From: Marsupella aquatica
Lineage: Eukaryota > Marchantiophyta
DNA: 64,000 nucleotides
Assembly (NCBI GenBank): GCA_973895155.1
Contig: OZ316891.1
Span: 20,584,001-20,648,000, forward strand
Reading direction: 5' to 3'
Shown here: positions 11,156 through 24,400 of the stretch, in pieces
Layout of the letters: the number at the start of each line of letters is the position of its first letter
Numbering within the stretch: the stretch's first letter is position 1
Made by a program: the position numbers and the translations under genes
Notes under the pieces: generated by a model
Seen by the model: the letters and a program-made list of their open reading frames with translations, nothing else
What the model was told of the DNA's origin: nothing
Database searches by the model: none

Positions 11156-14100
11156 TCCTAAAATTTTTGATAGGCAATCTCCCAAGGATTTAGCAAGTGA
11201 CATATAGCTTTCACTTAGGAAAATATGTGCCTTCTCTCAAATCTCAAATGGTAGGTCTTGTATCGCAGAGTTTCAGATTTTTCAAGAATAACCTTTTGAA
11301 TAACGTTTATCCTAGTAAAATAATGTATCAATCCTAGAAAAAAGATGTGTGTGACATGGGTATGGGTCAAGTAGACAGCAGCCAGCTAGCATAGATCTCA
11401 TTTGATATTAATTGAGTAATGATAATAGGGCACAATTCTTCTTAAGGAACTCCAATCAAAGTATTCCTGTCTAGAACTTTAATTTTTTCAAAGTTGAACT
11501 AATGCAACTGGTAGAATTCTTCTCAAATGCATTAAGGCACTCTTTTAGTTTACCTCAATAAGAATTTTGTCAAGCTCCCAAAGTACATCATCCTCAACCA
11601 CCTAGACATTAAACTTGTTGTTAACTCAATTGAAGCCATCTTGCAAGCTTTGATGTGCACAACACTTACATATGACTTAACACATGTAAGACTTTGGTTG
11701 GGGACATGGCATAGATGTACTCCAAACTTTAAGGCTCCAGCCATAAGCTTGTGTGATTGGCTTTAAGGCTTGCACAATTTTAGAAGAAATTGCAATAAGA
11801 ATGAAATTCTAAAATATATTGCAGTAAGAATGAGATGTATGTCACCTGATAGACAGGTAATAAAGATGATACAAGTGGCCTCAAATCAATACCTGATTCC
11901 TACATGCAGTTCATAGCAGAACAAAATTAAACGTCATTTAGATTTCATGAAAAGCATTCTAGGAGTATCAAGTAATTTCACAAACTTCATAATGTCCACC
12001 TGTGAAGCCATTAATTTTTTGATACACCTTGTATTGATGCCTTGGTTTTTATGTCCTCAAATCAACAAGTGACCTTTTTTCAGAAGAGTGCAATGCGCCA
12101 AATGTAATTATATGAGTGACTTGAAAAAATGAAACATTAAGTAGTCTAATTTCTACAAGGCCTTCGTCTGTGTAGACCAGCTGGTGTCTTTCTTCTTATG
12201 GTTTGCTTCCTCCATGTGTTTCTTTGGTGGTCCTCTTGCACTGCCAGTTCTGATAATAATTAAAAGCCAAAATAGGGACTCATAAGAAACATCAAAATAA
12301 GTGATAGGAGAGACATACAGTAGTACATTGAATTGGGTAGGGCGTACTGGTATCCAACTCCTTGATAGTAGGAAGACGTTGGATCTTAGGGGTCAGAACA
12401 GCCTGAAAGAATCCAAGCTTTGTTCATCAGATAGCTATGTATACCAAAATTTCTTTATCGAGAATTTTGTGTGGCACCCAGGACTGCAATGTGTCACTTC
12501 CTACACTAATGTGTGTCTTAATAAAAAACCCGAGAAGTCTTACAAATTTTAACACATGCTTGTTGAGTTCCTTCCCTCACTGAAGTAGGACACAAAGGTG
12601 TTTAAACATGTCCCTTAGGCTCCATTAAAAATACTTAATGACGTGTGTCTATAGAGGGTTCAAGTTTTGAGAATACCTCCTCTTCTAGATCTGGAATGTG
12701 TTGAGCATCTATAATGGAAAAGACATATATGTCAGGAGTGAGAAGTAATTAAACTCAACATGTGACACGATAGTCAAATGTGGGATATTATCTTTGTAAC
12801 TTTGTGTTATAATTGTTCTAGCTTAGGTAGACTAGCTGTTCAGCCAACTATTGTATTACTTTCACAATGAAGTAAGTAAGAGCTCCCAAGGAATAAAGGG
12901 GGAGATACCATCTTCTTCCAAATGCTTGGACCTATCAGGGATTGTTTGCGCATATGGTCTGCTTTACGTCAATGACAAGCAAAACAAGTCCATCAAAGCT
13001 CCAAAAACTACGGTGAAGAATACTATTTCCCCAACTTCAAATATCTCAGAACGTTCAAAAACTTGTTATTTGTTCAATTGGCTGGTGATGAATCTGATTT
13101 TGGAACTCACTCTGTATACATCAAACTTACCCCTGTTGATGGCGCCCAAGAGTGGTCTTGAACGCACCATCAAACACCTCTTGTTGAGGATGGTCGTCCC
13201 ATACTGCCTTAGAGATTGGAGGTGGGGAATCCTACATATCAAAGCTAGAACAAATTTGTCCCTGGCCTTATACATATGTTGTGAACCAAAACAAATAACC
13301 TTTTCTATTAAAAAAATGAATTAAAATTAAACAAAATTGATCAACTTATCCTTCAAAGTAAACATCTTGCCATGTGCATCATCCTTCTCACCCAATTAAT
13401 TAGGAGCATCCAGAATGCACTACAATTCCAGCTTTTGAAAGTGTGCCATATAAACTGCAAAAACTAATAGCGCGCATAACCTCCATACTCTTATGTTTGT
13501 TCAGAATCCTCTCTTTTGCACTAAGTGAGAAAAGCAGGTCACCGGAAAGGTTGATTTAACTGCCAAAGAGCTCACTCCTCCAGACTCCACTTGGGAGAGG
13601 AGACAAAAATTGAAGCTACCAAGGATTCTTTCTTTAATCATACACACCTCTTCAGTAATTTCACTTGATACTGCACAACCCTCAATCAACATTGATAATT
13701 TATCCCTTTTAGTTTGGCCCCTGTCCTCCATCCTTTGAGCTACTCAATTGGCTCAGTCATACTTCTTCTCCAAGATTGGGTTTTAGTGTAGCGTTCATGG
13801 ATATATGCTCCTAAGACTGCTCTTATAATTCTTGGTGGAAGTTAGTTAACAAACTTATTGAAGTTCATGCTCAGATGAACCACATTGTTTAACCATGCAA
13901 CTTGGATGCACCTAGTAGGTTTTGGGACTGTGACTGTCACTCAAGGATAGAAGCTATTTGAGTTGAAATAGTAGTTTAAAATGGGCCAGCTGATTGCAAT
14001 GGTGTATCCGAGTTCTTGGTTGCACATTGTGGTCCGTCTAGGCCTATTTTTTGAGCTTCTTCTTTTGGGCATCCTTGCTTCCAACCTAATGTTCTCCTGT

Positions 14101-14384
14101 TAGATAATCCCAGATCTAACTCATCACTAAACTCTATACAACTTTGGTTACTTATCTACTGAACAAAGTGAAGTCAATAGTGGTGGAAACTTGGTCGTCA
14201 CTGTATCCCCTGGCTGTATCCCATGGTAGGGTATTTGGGAATAATATGACCACCTTATGGAATATACAAGGGAAGTACTAGGCTGGGGCATTGCAGAATG
14301 TAGCCTGTTGAGGGACGGTTGGGAGACTTTGTTCAGTTTTTCTTACAAACCTTGATGCTCACTTATTTTGTCCTCCAGCTTTTT

Positions 14385-14450
14385 AGTGCATTGCCACTAA
14401 AGATGTTTGAATTTACAATACTGCCACAGTTTTTGTTGTATTTGCAAAAT
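14385..14450 (-). repeat. inverted fragment of the 245-bp repeat family
   Basis: The reverse complement reads 'gcaaatacaacaaaaactgt', 'ggcagtattgta' and 'catctttagtggcaatgcac', matching the middle of the 245-bp units at 7-8 kb. A further short direct match ('acatctttagtggca') lies near 14565. Confidence 0.75.
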
Positions 14451-15348
14451 TCCCACTGTTTCCTTACATGGTTCCCCTGGTTACCTTTGGGGACTTGTCA
14501 TCCATATACAAAACCGTAGCATTTTTACAAATACAAAAAAAATAGTGACAGTAGTGTCTATTAGAACATCTTTAGTGGCAAAGACAGACAGTACTTAAAA
14601 GTTGTTTTGTCCTCACACTCTCCATTGTGTCATGACCATTGAGGTCGGAAACAAAGTGGCAGTGGACGTTGGATAGATGCCTTGCCAGCAGAAAGTAATT
14701 GCAAAGAGAAAGATTGACATGAGGGCAACAAACAACAAAAAACCAGGGCATGACCAAATAGCTACTGAATCACACACAGACTAGATGACATCGTTGCAGT
14801 AAAGAACATACCACAGGGATGATCAGATTTGCACATACCCTGCGTGAAAAGTTAATTGTTTTTCTTTTCAAATTGTAGCACAATTGCATAAATACTATCT
14901 CTACATTCCATTTTCTTAAAACAATCATAAATTATCAGTGTTTTACACAAAATGCTTAGAATATTTATAGAATAGCCATTGTAATTCTTTTCCTAACTCT
15001 CAGAAATGAAAGTGATGCTCCAATGGAGCAAGCCTGTGGACCATGCAACCCCCATGGACTGTGACACATTTTACTCCTTCACTCCATGACATCCTTCTTC
15101 TTTCCAAAATCTTTTCAACAACAACACTTGACCTCAATAATCTCCCTTTCTATCCAGTGGAAGTGGCTCGTCTTGGGCTAGTAAGAAGCGGCTTGGAAAG
15201 ATCTTTCCAGTCACTCAACTATCTCTAGTTTTCATGAAGAATTGAGATACTTCTGATTTGCCAAGGATTGCTCTATCCTGTAATGTCCAAATTTGATGTT
15301 TCCTAAAGTTTTGTAGGAGCTCACTTTGACATTTAGTACCCTCCGTCC

Positions 15349-15627
15349 ATATCCAATGCAGTACTATTCCTCACTCCTCAGGCTACTCTTTCAAACACAT
15401 CAAAGCGCATTCAAAGGAGGAAGGTAAGAAATTAAAATTTCAATAGTTGATTATTTTTGGAACGAACCTGAATCTCACGCCATTACCATATCCAATGCAG
15501 TACTATTCCTCACTCCTCAGGCTACTCTTTCAAACACATCAAAGCGCATTCAAAGGAAGAAGGTAAGGAGTTAAGATTTCAATAGTTGATTATTTTTTAA
15601 ACGAACCTGAATCTCACGCCATTACCC
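15349..15627 (+). repeat. tandem duplication, two copies, period 139 bp
   Basis: The block starting 'atatccaatgcagtactatt' at 15349 is repeated at 15488 with a handful of differences; both end 'gaatctcacgccattacc'. The low divergence suggests a recent event. Confidence 0.93.
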
Positions 15628-16537
15628 TAGTAAGGTACGACAGTACCGTAAATAAATTTGGTTACCTACAGACCGCACACTAATACAGTACAGTATCGTG
15701 ACCATTCGATCAACGGCCGTGGCCGTGGTAGTAATAGGTGCAACGGCTGTCGACAGCCGCAGACCACAGGTTCTGACGACCGGCCCACCGGGTACGGTAG
15801 GACGATGACCGGCCATACAAGGTACAATACAGGTCCCTCCTCCCGCCTTTCCCTCATTTGGGATTTTGGGTCTTCTGAGGGACAAGCCTTTGAAAACGAA
15901 AACGTTTGAAAAATCCCCCGAATTTAGCAAAGGGTCAAATCCCCCGAATCTAGCAAAGTATCAGTCCAACGCTCCAGATACGCCGATCGCGGCCGCGATA
16001 CCGGTACACGGCTCCAGCGATAAATTATTGTACGATACGTCCGTTTTGCAATTTTGCCTTTTCTTGTCTTCCTTCTATTGTACGTCCTTTCCACACAAGA
16101 ACATCTGTCGTCTGCGGCGCATGAGATTTGAATTTAAGTTACTGTACGGTAATATTTGACCGTTTGAGACTTTGAGGAGTGGACGGTACGTTTACAGGGT
16201 TTACAGACTGTGACACTATTTAGTGTCACAGTACTGTACCGGGGTATCGGATCGATTACACTCGTAAGCCTTGGCGAAATTGGAGGGCTTACAGATTACA
16301 GTGCTGCAGACCATTTTACAGTTTTACAATGCCGCGCTGGAGGCTCTGAAAGTGTCAATAATCAAGCGTTTCGGAATCTGACACGAAAGCATCGGAATGA
16401 ATGAATGAATGGATCATTGTCTCTATTTTATTTTATCTCGAACGGAAGTCTTGGTCATGAAATGAATGATTATTTTCGTGTCAAGCTGTGAGCAACTGAG
16501 CATGGAAAGTGAGTAAAACGATTCCTGTTGGTACTGA
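15628..16537. other. spacer rich in short GTAC and TACAG motifs
   Basis: No gene is recognised. The stretch is unusually rich in 'gtacggta', 'tacagta' and 'gtaccg' motifs on both strands and contains an 'atgaatgaatgaatgg' microsatellite near 16395. It could be promoter-like or a decayed repeat; nothing decides between them. Confidence 0.4.
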
Positions 16538-17290
16538 CAACTTTGAACGTTTGCGATACAGGGCGATGGCCAGTTTTGAAGTTATGTGCCTTGAAAATTC
16601 CGCATTTAATTTAATGTGCTTGGATTGCTCGGAGAAATTCATTTATTCACTGATTTGTTTGTATTTGGTCACGAGCATGGAAACTGGAAAGCGAGTTAGT
16701 GATTCTTGTTGTTGCTGACAACTTTGACCTTTTGTGATTCAAAGTTGTTTGCCTTAATTGAAAATTCAGCATTTAATTAATTTAGCTTGGATTGCTCGGA
16801 GAGTCATTATTCAGTGATTTGGACGTATTGGATCAGCTGTAGACTGTTTGGTTGCTGTGCGATTGTCCTCTCCCTCATTTAGATTGTAGATAACTTGATG
16901 GATGCCCTCCCTTCGTTCTCGATCTGACAGAGAATGTGTTTATGCTCTACATCAACGGTCGCTTTATCTCTTTATCCCTACGACCAAACACCATTAAGGG
17001 CAATAATGGCCAGTTTTAATTTGTTTGACTTGAGAATTCCGCTGACCAGGGTTTTAATTTAGCTTTCCCTGGAATGTTCGGAGATTCATATGGATGGAGT
17101 GGGTTTGGTTGTATTCGATGTATTGCGATTCGGAGATTCATGTGGATGGAGTGGGTTTGGTTGTATTCGATGTATGCGATCCTCTGACCTCTCACTCATT
17201 TGTCAAGCTCATCCTTGTCCTCCTGTCGTTCTCTGTATCTGAAAGAGAATGCATTGATGCGCAAACCAACGGTCACTCCAACCCTAAATC
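16538..17290 (+). repeat. nested degenerate tandem duplications
   Basis: The sequence around 'gacaactttgaacgtttg', then 'gcttggattgctcggag', recurs three times in decayed form (from about 16538, 16716 and 17003). Inside the last copy a 52-bp unit ('cggagattcatrtggatgga') is tandemly doubled at 17079 and 17131. A block 'tcgttctcgatctgacagag' near 16914 has a relative near 17229. I see no protein that would explain the periodicity. Confidence 0.7.
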
Positions 17291-17888
17291 TAAAACAACG
17301 GGAAGTTGCCGGCCATGCAGCGATTTGTAATTGATTTGGAATTGATTTGTAAGGTTAATTTGGGTTGGGCTGGGCTGACTTAGCTGAGCAGCTTTTTCCA
17401 TATATTTGCTATCTTGTCGTCGCCAAATGAATATTGTCCAACAGTTGTCCTTCAACCAGTCAAATGTGCTTTTGATGGAACAAGTGTAATACACAATGGA
17501 TGGGTCTTCGAAACGCTCTTCACTTTGTTTAATGTGGAGAAATGGATTTTTTGCGCTTTGTCGCCTTCACAGTTGTTCAGCTGCAGACGTTTCTGTACTC
17601 GAGAACATGACCCCTACTACTTGACCTGGATACAACAGTGCCGTGATAGACTGTGGGCTCAAACCATCAGTCTTATACCCGCTCCTTAGTGTATTGATGC
17701 ATTGTCCTTGGTGTATTAGTGCTCGTGGCTGGCCTCAGCTGAACATCATCTTCACCTCGTGATGGCAACATTGTAACTGAGTTTAGGGGTCTAAGATGAT
17801 TGGGAGCAATGAGGAACGGGTGTGCTTTCCATGAAAGAATGATGATGGAGTCAATGGGATCACAAACATTACTTCCGACAAGAACAGC

Positions 17889-18250
17889 ATGCTTTAGTAA
17901 AACTCCTCGTCAAACAAACGAGCATTTTCACAAAAGCTCCTAATCCTGGTCTTTCACGCCGTAGATCAAACCTCTACCATTCAGTAGTAGCTGCTAATTT
18001 ACCGGCATGCCTTACAATTTCAGCCGTCTATTAATGCATTCAAAAAATTTCAAGAACTCGGCAATAATGGCTGGCACCATGTTAGAATAGAATCGATGCT
18101 ATGAACAGAGACAATTGAATCAAGTAGATTGTCTAGTAAAAATAAACATGAATTCTCGTCCAGACATCGAATTTGACATATGCAATTTCAATTTGGTCTG
18201 CAGTCGACGACACATTCAAGTGCTTAGAAAATTTTCATTCTCGTCGCATG
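17889..18250 (+). repeat. dispersed duplicated segment, copy B
   Basis: Partner of 2240-2545, same orientation. It lies past the stop codon of the minus-strand Nudix-DPP III gene and could be part of its 3' untranslated region or independent. Confidence 0.8.
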
Positions 18251-18458
18251 AACACTCCCCAAAAGTTATCCTATTCAGTACCAGATCATGAATGCGTGCC
18301 CCTCATAGCTTCAACTGTCAGTCGGGCTGCAATATTTTCGAGGAATAATTCACGGACGTCCTCTGAAATTTACCCTCTTCATGCTCGTGAAAGACATTTA
18401 TTTGACGCTCTTCACCACTTCATTGAGGAATGCCCAGAGAGTGTACGACCACCACTTG

Positions 18459-21400
18459 TTAACGTAATGCACTAGCTGCATGTAGGTAGTCTGCGTTGTT
18501 CAGGATATCAAAAGTTGGGGCAATGTCTGTGGGTACCTGAAATCAGAATACACATTGCCGTGTAAGCTTATCGACCTGCTGGAGGCTCTACAACAATTCT
18601 TGTATCAGATATTGTATGCCAAAAGTTTTCAGAGAGCGGCACCCTCCGCTCAGACGCTTACCTTAACCTCTTCCAGCCTTTCAAACGCACGTGACAGCTC
18701 AGGAGTGAGCTTGACATACTTCTCCAGCAGAGATCCAGCACCGAGCTTGTCTCCTTGCGCCTCGATGGTGAGAATTTGTCGACTCAAATCCTCAACAACT
18801 CCCCTCACCTTTCCAAATAAAAAAACGTCCAGTAAATTGATGAATAAAAAAGAAAAACAGCCAAACATTGACAAGGCTGAATTGATTGCTTCCAGATTTC
18901 CATTAACGTTAAGGTTGTATTCATGAAATTCATTATCCTAGCTCTGAAGGTCAGTGCACCGGAGATAATACCTTTTCAAAATCTACTGCAAATGTGCCAT
19001 CGTTCTTCAGCACAAACCCTCCCTTTTCCAGCATATAGTTGAACTGTAGCGCCTGTCCTTTCCTGCACAAACAAGTTGTCGTTCTCTTAAGTCTTCATAC
19101 TTTATGTCCAAGAACAACCGTTTCATTCAAATTAAGAAAATAAACCTGGCTATCAGGCATCTTATAACAAATTACGATCATTTCTAGAGATCTACAGTAG
19201 ATTGGGGATGCGAAGCTGTGATTTACCCGTGAGCCTCCTCCAGTCCAAACCGAATGGACCGAAAGCAACCAGCAAGGTAGGACACATAAATTGATTTTTC
19301 TGAGGTATTGGGAAGAAGACCCTGCATTACAACAGAATCACCTCATGTTCAGCCTACTAGATAAGTCTCATTTGCATATACTGGATATTCGGACCTCTGC
19401 CAGGACTATCTCAGAACCTAATGAGGAGGATGCTTCACTTTCGGATCATTCTGTCTACACTACTTCAGAACCTATAGTACGACTAAAGTAGTTTTCCCAA
19501 TTGCATTGGTCTGTGGTTTACTCTGGTATATATCGATAGCACTTGTGACGAGATTCAAGAGTACACTAGTTCATTTCCTATTAAAGTAATATATTACTTC
19601 TATTACCAGGTCCTGTTTTCAATACTGAAGTAGTGTTTAGATATATTCTTGTCCTACTTTATCGAAAAGGACCTAGATAATGAAGAACTGCCTACACCAA
19701 TACTTGTACCTTGTCCAAAAGATAATGGAGAGCCCACAGGCCCACAATATCAGCTTTTGCCTCCTCTAGGGCTGAGTACAATTCTTGCAGTTCCTAGCCA
19801 CAAGCCAAAACCCTTAGATCTTCAGAATTATACACATAAGGTGCATAAATAAACGAGGTCATTTGAATATGAGATCGACATGTAATTTTTAGTAACTACG
19901 GGGCTCATAAATGTAAGTCAAGTGCTGTATCTCAAGAACAATGTAGACAAGCCACTCCTTTTCACCAAAGAGATGGGCAGTAAAAACCAACCAGTCGGAC
20001 GGTCGACTCTTTCCCTTGCTTGACCACAATGTTGTGAGGACCGATGCCATGGCAGCACTCGTGACAGATGACATGTGTGAAAAAGGAATCAAAAGCAACA
20101 TATTCTCTTTGCGATTCCTCAACGCATACGAGTGCAATCGGTTGGAGAATTTTTTCGAACCTGCAAAGAGAGGTTCAGAGTGAAAGACAATCACAAGTTC
20201 TGCATAAACAACCAACATTTTGTGTAAAAATTACCCAATCATCCACCTTCATGTGCCTCAAGTTCCCCGTTATAAGTATTAAAACAAAGCCGAATTTTAA
20301 ATCTAACTCTCCAAGGGTTAGTAAGACTTCTCACTTTGCTTCAGAAATGTTTTTAAGCATAACCATAGCACTTCCCCTATCCTTTATGATTCGATCATCA
20401 TTGGGTAAATTGAATGCCACTGTTTGTACGCCCTTTACATCCTGCATAGATGCGTCCAGTCAAAAATTAGAATAATAACTCTGCGCAGATACCCAAGTAC
20501 AGAACGGTTGTCGGTTTGCAGTGAAGAACAGGGGTCAGGATAGTTTTTAAAGAATAGACCGTTACCCCAGCATTAAAAAGAAGGTTGATGACACGAATTG
20601 GAGAAGCAGCAACGCCTTTATTTTTGTATTCAGGCGCAAATGGCAGATTGTCCTCCAGTTCCTGCCTAGAGCGTGTTAGACGTTACCTCATTGCATTTCT
20701 ATCCTCAATTTGCAATAAAGCTGACACATCGCAAAGCAATAGGATCAGACATCTGCCGAAAATTGGGTAGGTTGCAAACCTGTAGACGTTCACTAAAGAG
20801 AAGTAGTTTTGAGGTAGCATCGTCATCACGTATGCCGATGTAAGCCTCAAAAGTGGCCTGAAAGATATCAACGGCAGTTTATCAGAGATCTTTCAACCAG
20901 ACAAGCTCTTCATAACCAGGAAAAAAACGAAATTGTAAATGTTTAGGTACGTTCTGGCTATTCAAACCCTTAGATAAGATAGCAGATAAAGATAACTATA
21001 CGTTTAGAGTCTATAGAAGGAGTGAACCCTAAAAAACAAAAAAAACGTAGAAGAGACAAAGGACTAAAAGTGAACTCAGGTTGCCCTTGCAGGTAATTAT
21101 GCAAGATTCAGTTTGACAAAATGGCTTCTGAACTGAGCATTGAAAATTTGAGGTACATAGATATCTACCTTGTATCCAAAGAGTGCGTCTTCATATGTTT
21201 CATATGGACCAATTGTTACATCAACAGGAGAATCCTGTTCCATCAAACAAGGTACCAAACTCAGACTCCGTCCACAATGATCACAACAATGGCAAATCAA
21301 CCATTTTGAAATGTAGCTTTAAGTGAATTGTATTACAGAGATATATGAGCAACCATCCAAAAAACATGGTTCAAATTCTGATATTTAGGAACGGCAATGC

Positions 21401-24400
21401 ATTGCCGGTTTTAAAAAACAATGAATTCAATTGGTAGCCCGGCTATCGTTGGATTACTACGGCTTCATCCACAAACATGTCCCCGTTGCTCACGGACCCC
21501 TACTACAATGACTTTGATTTGGTATCACCACAGGTAAAATTGTTTAAATATGAGGAGATATGATGAACTACGGTCCTCACCAGTTCCATCCATGCAATGT
21601 CCGAATCATAATAGTCGTTGGAGAGGAAAGCATCTGCTTTTAATGAGAGCAATCTCTTCAAACTGCCAAGAAAGGGTTGAACAAAAAACACTTCAAGTGA
21701 GTTTTCCAGAAGTGACTTTATGTAAAGAAGACCATTAAAGAATCTTCTCCCTACAACTATCACAGGTAATATGAGTCCAGAGTTTCTCGCGACTACACCT
21801 GATCTGCTCTCACTATTTTCACCTCTACCTCATCACAAGAAGTAACAATTACGTCGAGTCAGATATACCCGTTTATACTTGTTTTTAATGTCTAAAGTTA
21901 CTCGCGTGGATGATATAAAAAACAGGATGAATGCAAAATTACCTTGGAGTTTCTGCAGCATCCCCAGCTTTGCGAAGAAGATCGGCAGCCTTCTTCAAAA
22001 ATCCAGAATACTCAGTAGAATAAGGAACTATCTTCAAGTCCAATAATTTGGCTTGAGCTCGCCGAATGGTAGTGAAAAACCCACTTGCTGCATCTTGCTC
22101 GTCAGAGGTCAGAGTTGATTTCCACCTTTCAAACTCCTGCCCGGAACAAAACACTAGCCGTAAGAGCTTAACACGTAGCATTCGAGTTAAGACGAGTATC
22201 TCCAAGAATAGCTGAACACTATCAGATGTCAAACAAGAGAATTCAAAAAATCATACCAACATGCCACGGATAAGAACTAGCGTGTTCACTCTAAAAAGTA
22301 AATATTACACCTCCTTATCCATGTCTTGAGGATAGAAATTTGCATTGGGAGATTTGCAACTAGGAAAAGCCAATTTCCATTGCAGACCCTTCCATCCTGA
22401 TACTGGCTTCACCGCATTTTCAGCTACATGGATTGCAGAATCTGCTGTGGTCAAGTATGCTTCATTTTCATCGAGACACGACCTTCACAAGGTAAGACAA
22501 CAAAAGAGTTGGTGATCAACAGCTAAGGGGTCATGGTACACAAGTACAACAAAAGACTAAACTGATCCAGAAAAGAAGGAAAACAGTTTGGCACAAACAA
22601 AAAATGAAGCTCTTCGCCAGTAAGCAAAAGTGTAATTACCAAGTACGCAGGACAAAGTACTCACCAAGGAGACTTATTTATTAGATAATAATCATATTTC
22701 AGCTTGTCCAACTCAGACTTTTTTGCAGAGCTTTGAAGCCAGGATTTCAAGCCCGGATTGGTTGCCCATTCCTGCATACAGAGATGACAAGTCGAAACGT
22801 TTTATAATGTTACCTGAAAGAAAGTCCAGTCTAGTTCTTTTCCTTGCGGCTGTAAATACGAAGTCCCATATAGTTCCTCAGTGGTCAACCACTTCTCAGA
22901 GAAAGTTGTGATGGACGCCCTCCGGAGACTTCCTAAAACTGGAAGAAATCCAAGAGCAGGCTTTCACGATCTGTCAGTCTTCGAATAATGAACCTGGATG
23001 GTCTCCATTTCTCAAATGCTCGGAACACACCTGTATTTTCCAGATCTGTCTATAGACAAAAGCAGCCAACAACGACATTTTAAGCAAGCATGGTTACCAT
23101 CCACATGTTCAACAGAACCTGACCCTCATCCACAGTTCAGTTCACTCATGTGACACAAAAGCATATGCAACTTAGTCCAAGCATACCTGCTCCAAAAAGA
23201 TCTGGTCCAGAACTCTTGCAGCTTCAATTGTGTAAGCCAAAGCTAAGGTGTCTCCCTTACTGAGCCCTGGAATCTGCACACCGAGTAAAACGGTCTGGTA
23301 TTTGAATTTGAGGTATATGGAGCAAGAGTATGAAAGGAGTCCTTATTTGCTCTAATATGCCGCAACATTTGATCCAGTAGGCCCTACCAAGGGAAAACAG
23401 AACTACGACCGCCATTTCAGGTAGTATCACGGAAGAGAAATCTTAACCACAACAGCTTCTCCAGACGGCAACACTGATCAATTCAAGTTACTCCTGCATC
23501 CCACTTGAAAACTTGTGCAAGCCATACCTCTCCACTAATAGTGACTGGAGCATAGCGCGCGAGCTGTTGTTTTATAGAGTCCACTCTAACCTTGGAATTG
23601 GCTTCATATCTGTATCAAGTCATAAATTACCGTTAAGAAAGATCGCACAACCTTACTTTACGTACTTCAATCTTTTTCTGTTGATAACTGACCAGATAAA
23701 TATACTAACAGAAAGTGCCTCCGAATTTTGCCAAGGCGCTACACAGTTCCACCAGCTCATATAGTCCATCATCTGAGCTCCCAGGTTCTCAATCTCTTGC
23801 AAGGACAGCCATATACAGCGATGAATCACGAAAAGCTATGGGGGAAGACGTATGACTTGAATATCAATCGGGGAAAATTTCTTTGCAGTCAATAACACGA
23901 CATCCCATTCACAAATCCTCGGACACAAACCTGCGTTCAAGGGCCTTGAAGAGCTGACCATAGTCACCATCTACGCGATACTCAACATAAGCAGGATCTT
24001 CTTTCTGTAGAATTTCCTTGTATGCTTTCCAACCAATGTACTTCACATTGTCCACCTCCTCTTCCTGAGCAGATATGCAACGAACCAATAGCGTAAGACC
24101 TTGCACCATTTCATGCAGTCTTCCTTTCCTTTCAATTCTCTTCGGCTTTGAATTTGAACGTATACAAGCTCGAAGCGATGCATCCACCTTCACATTTACA
24201 TTTGTGAACGTGAGAGTCTACGGAAGCAAACCTGCAGTGTAAATGCCTCCGACGGAATGGGATCCACTGTTGTCACCAGGTACACGTCACTGTATTCGTT
24301 GTTAATGAAAGTGCCATTATTGAGCACACTGCACCGTCACAGACGAAAACATTACGAAGCTGCATACCACACATTTCAAAGGCAGTCGAAGGACACGAAA

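Larger units (their letters stand above)
9661..15348. other. AT-rich gene-poor region
   Basis: Many stops occur in all frames. The longest frame (12851-13324, non-ATG start) has no recognisable motif. I looked for reverse transcriptase, integrase and transposase signatures on both strands and saw none that convinced me. The region probably consists of old, decayed repeats. Two repeat pieces are listed separately. Confidence 0.5.

Noticed and set aside
12851-13324. 157-codon frame in the AT-rich interval
   Set aside because: Non-ATG start, no recognisable motif, low-complexity Lys/Ser composition and an overlapping antisense frame.
23025-23050. Possible micro-exon (IWKIQ) between exons 7 and 8 of the Nudix-DPP III gene
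   Set aside because: The sequence across the exon 7/8 join (EQ-EWATNPGLKSW) already aligns residue for residue with the family.
23700-23860. Minus-strand stretch reading 'ELVELCSALAKFGGTF' as a possible extra exon of the Nudix-DPP III gene
   Set aside because: Exons 5 and 6 join directly in phase and match the family without it; including it adds residues with no counterpart and no clean splice pair.
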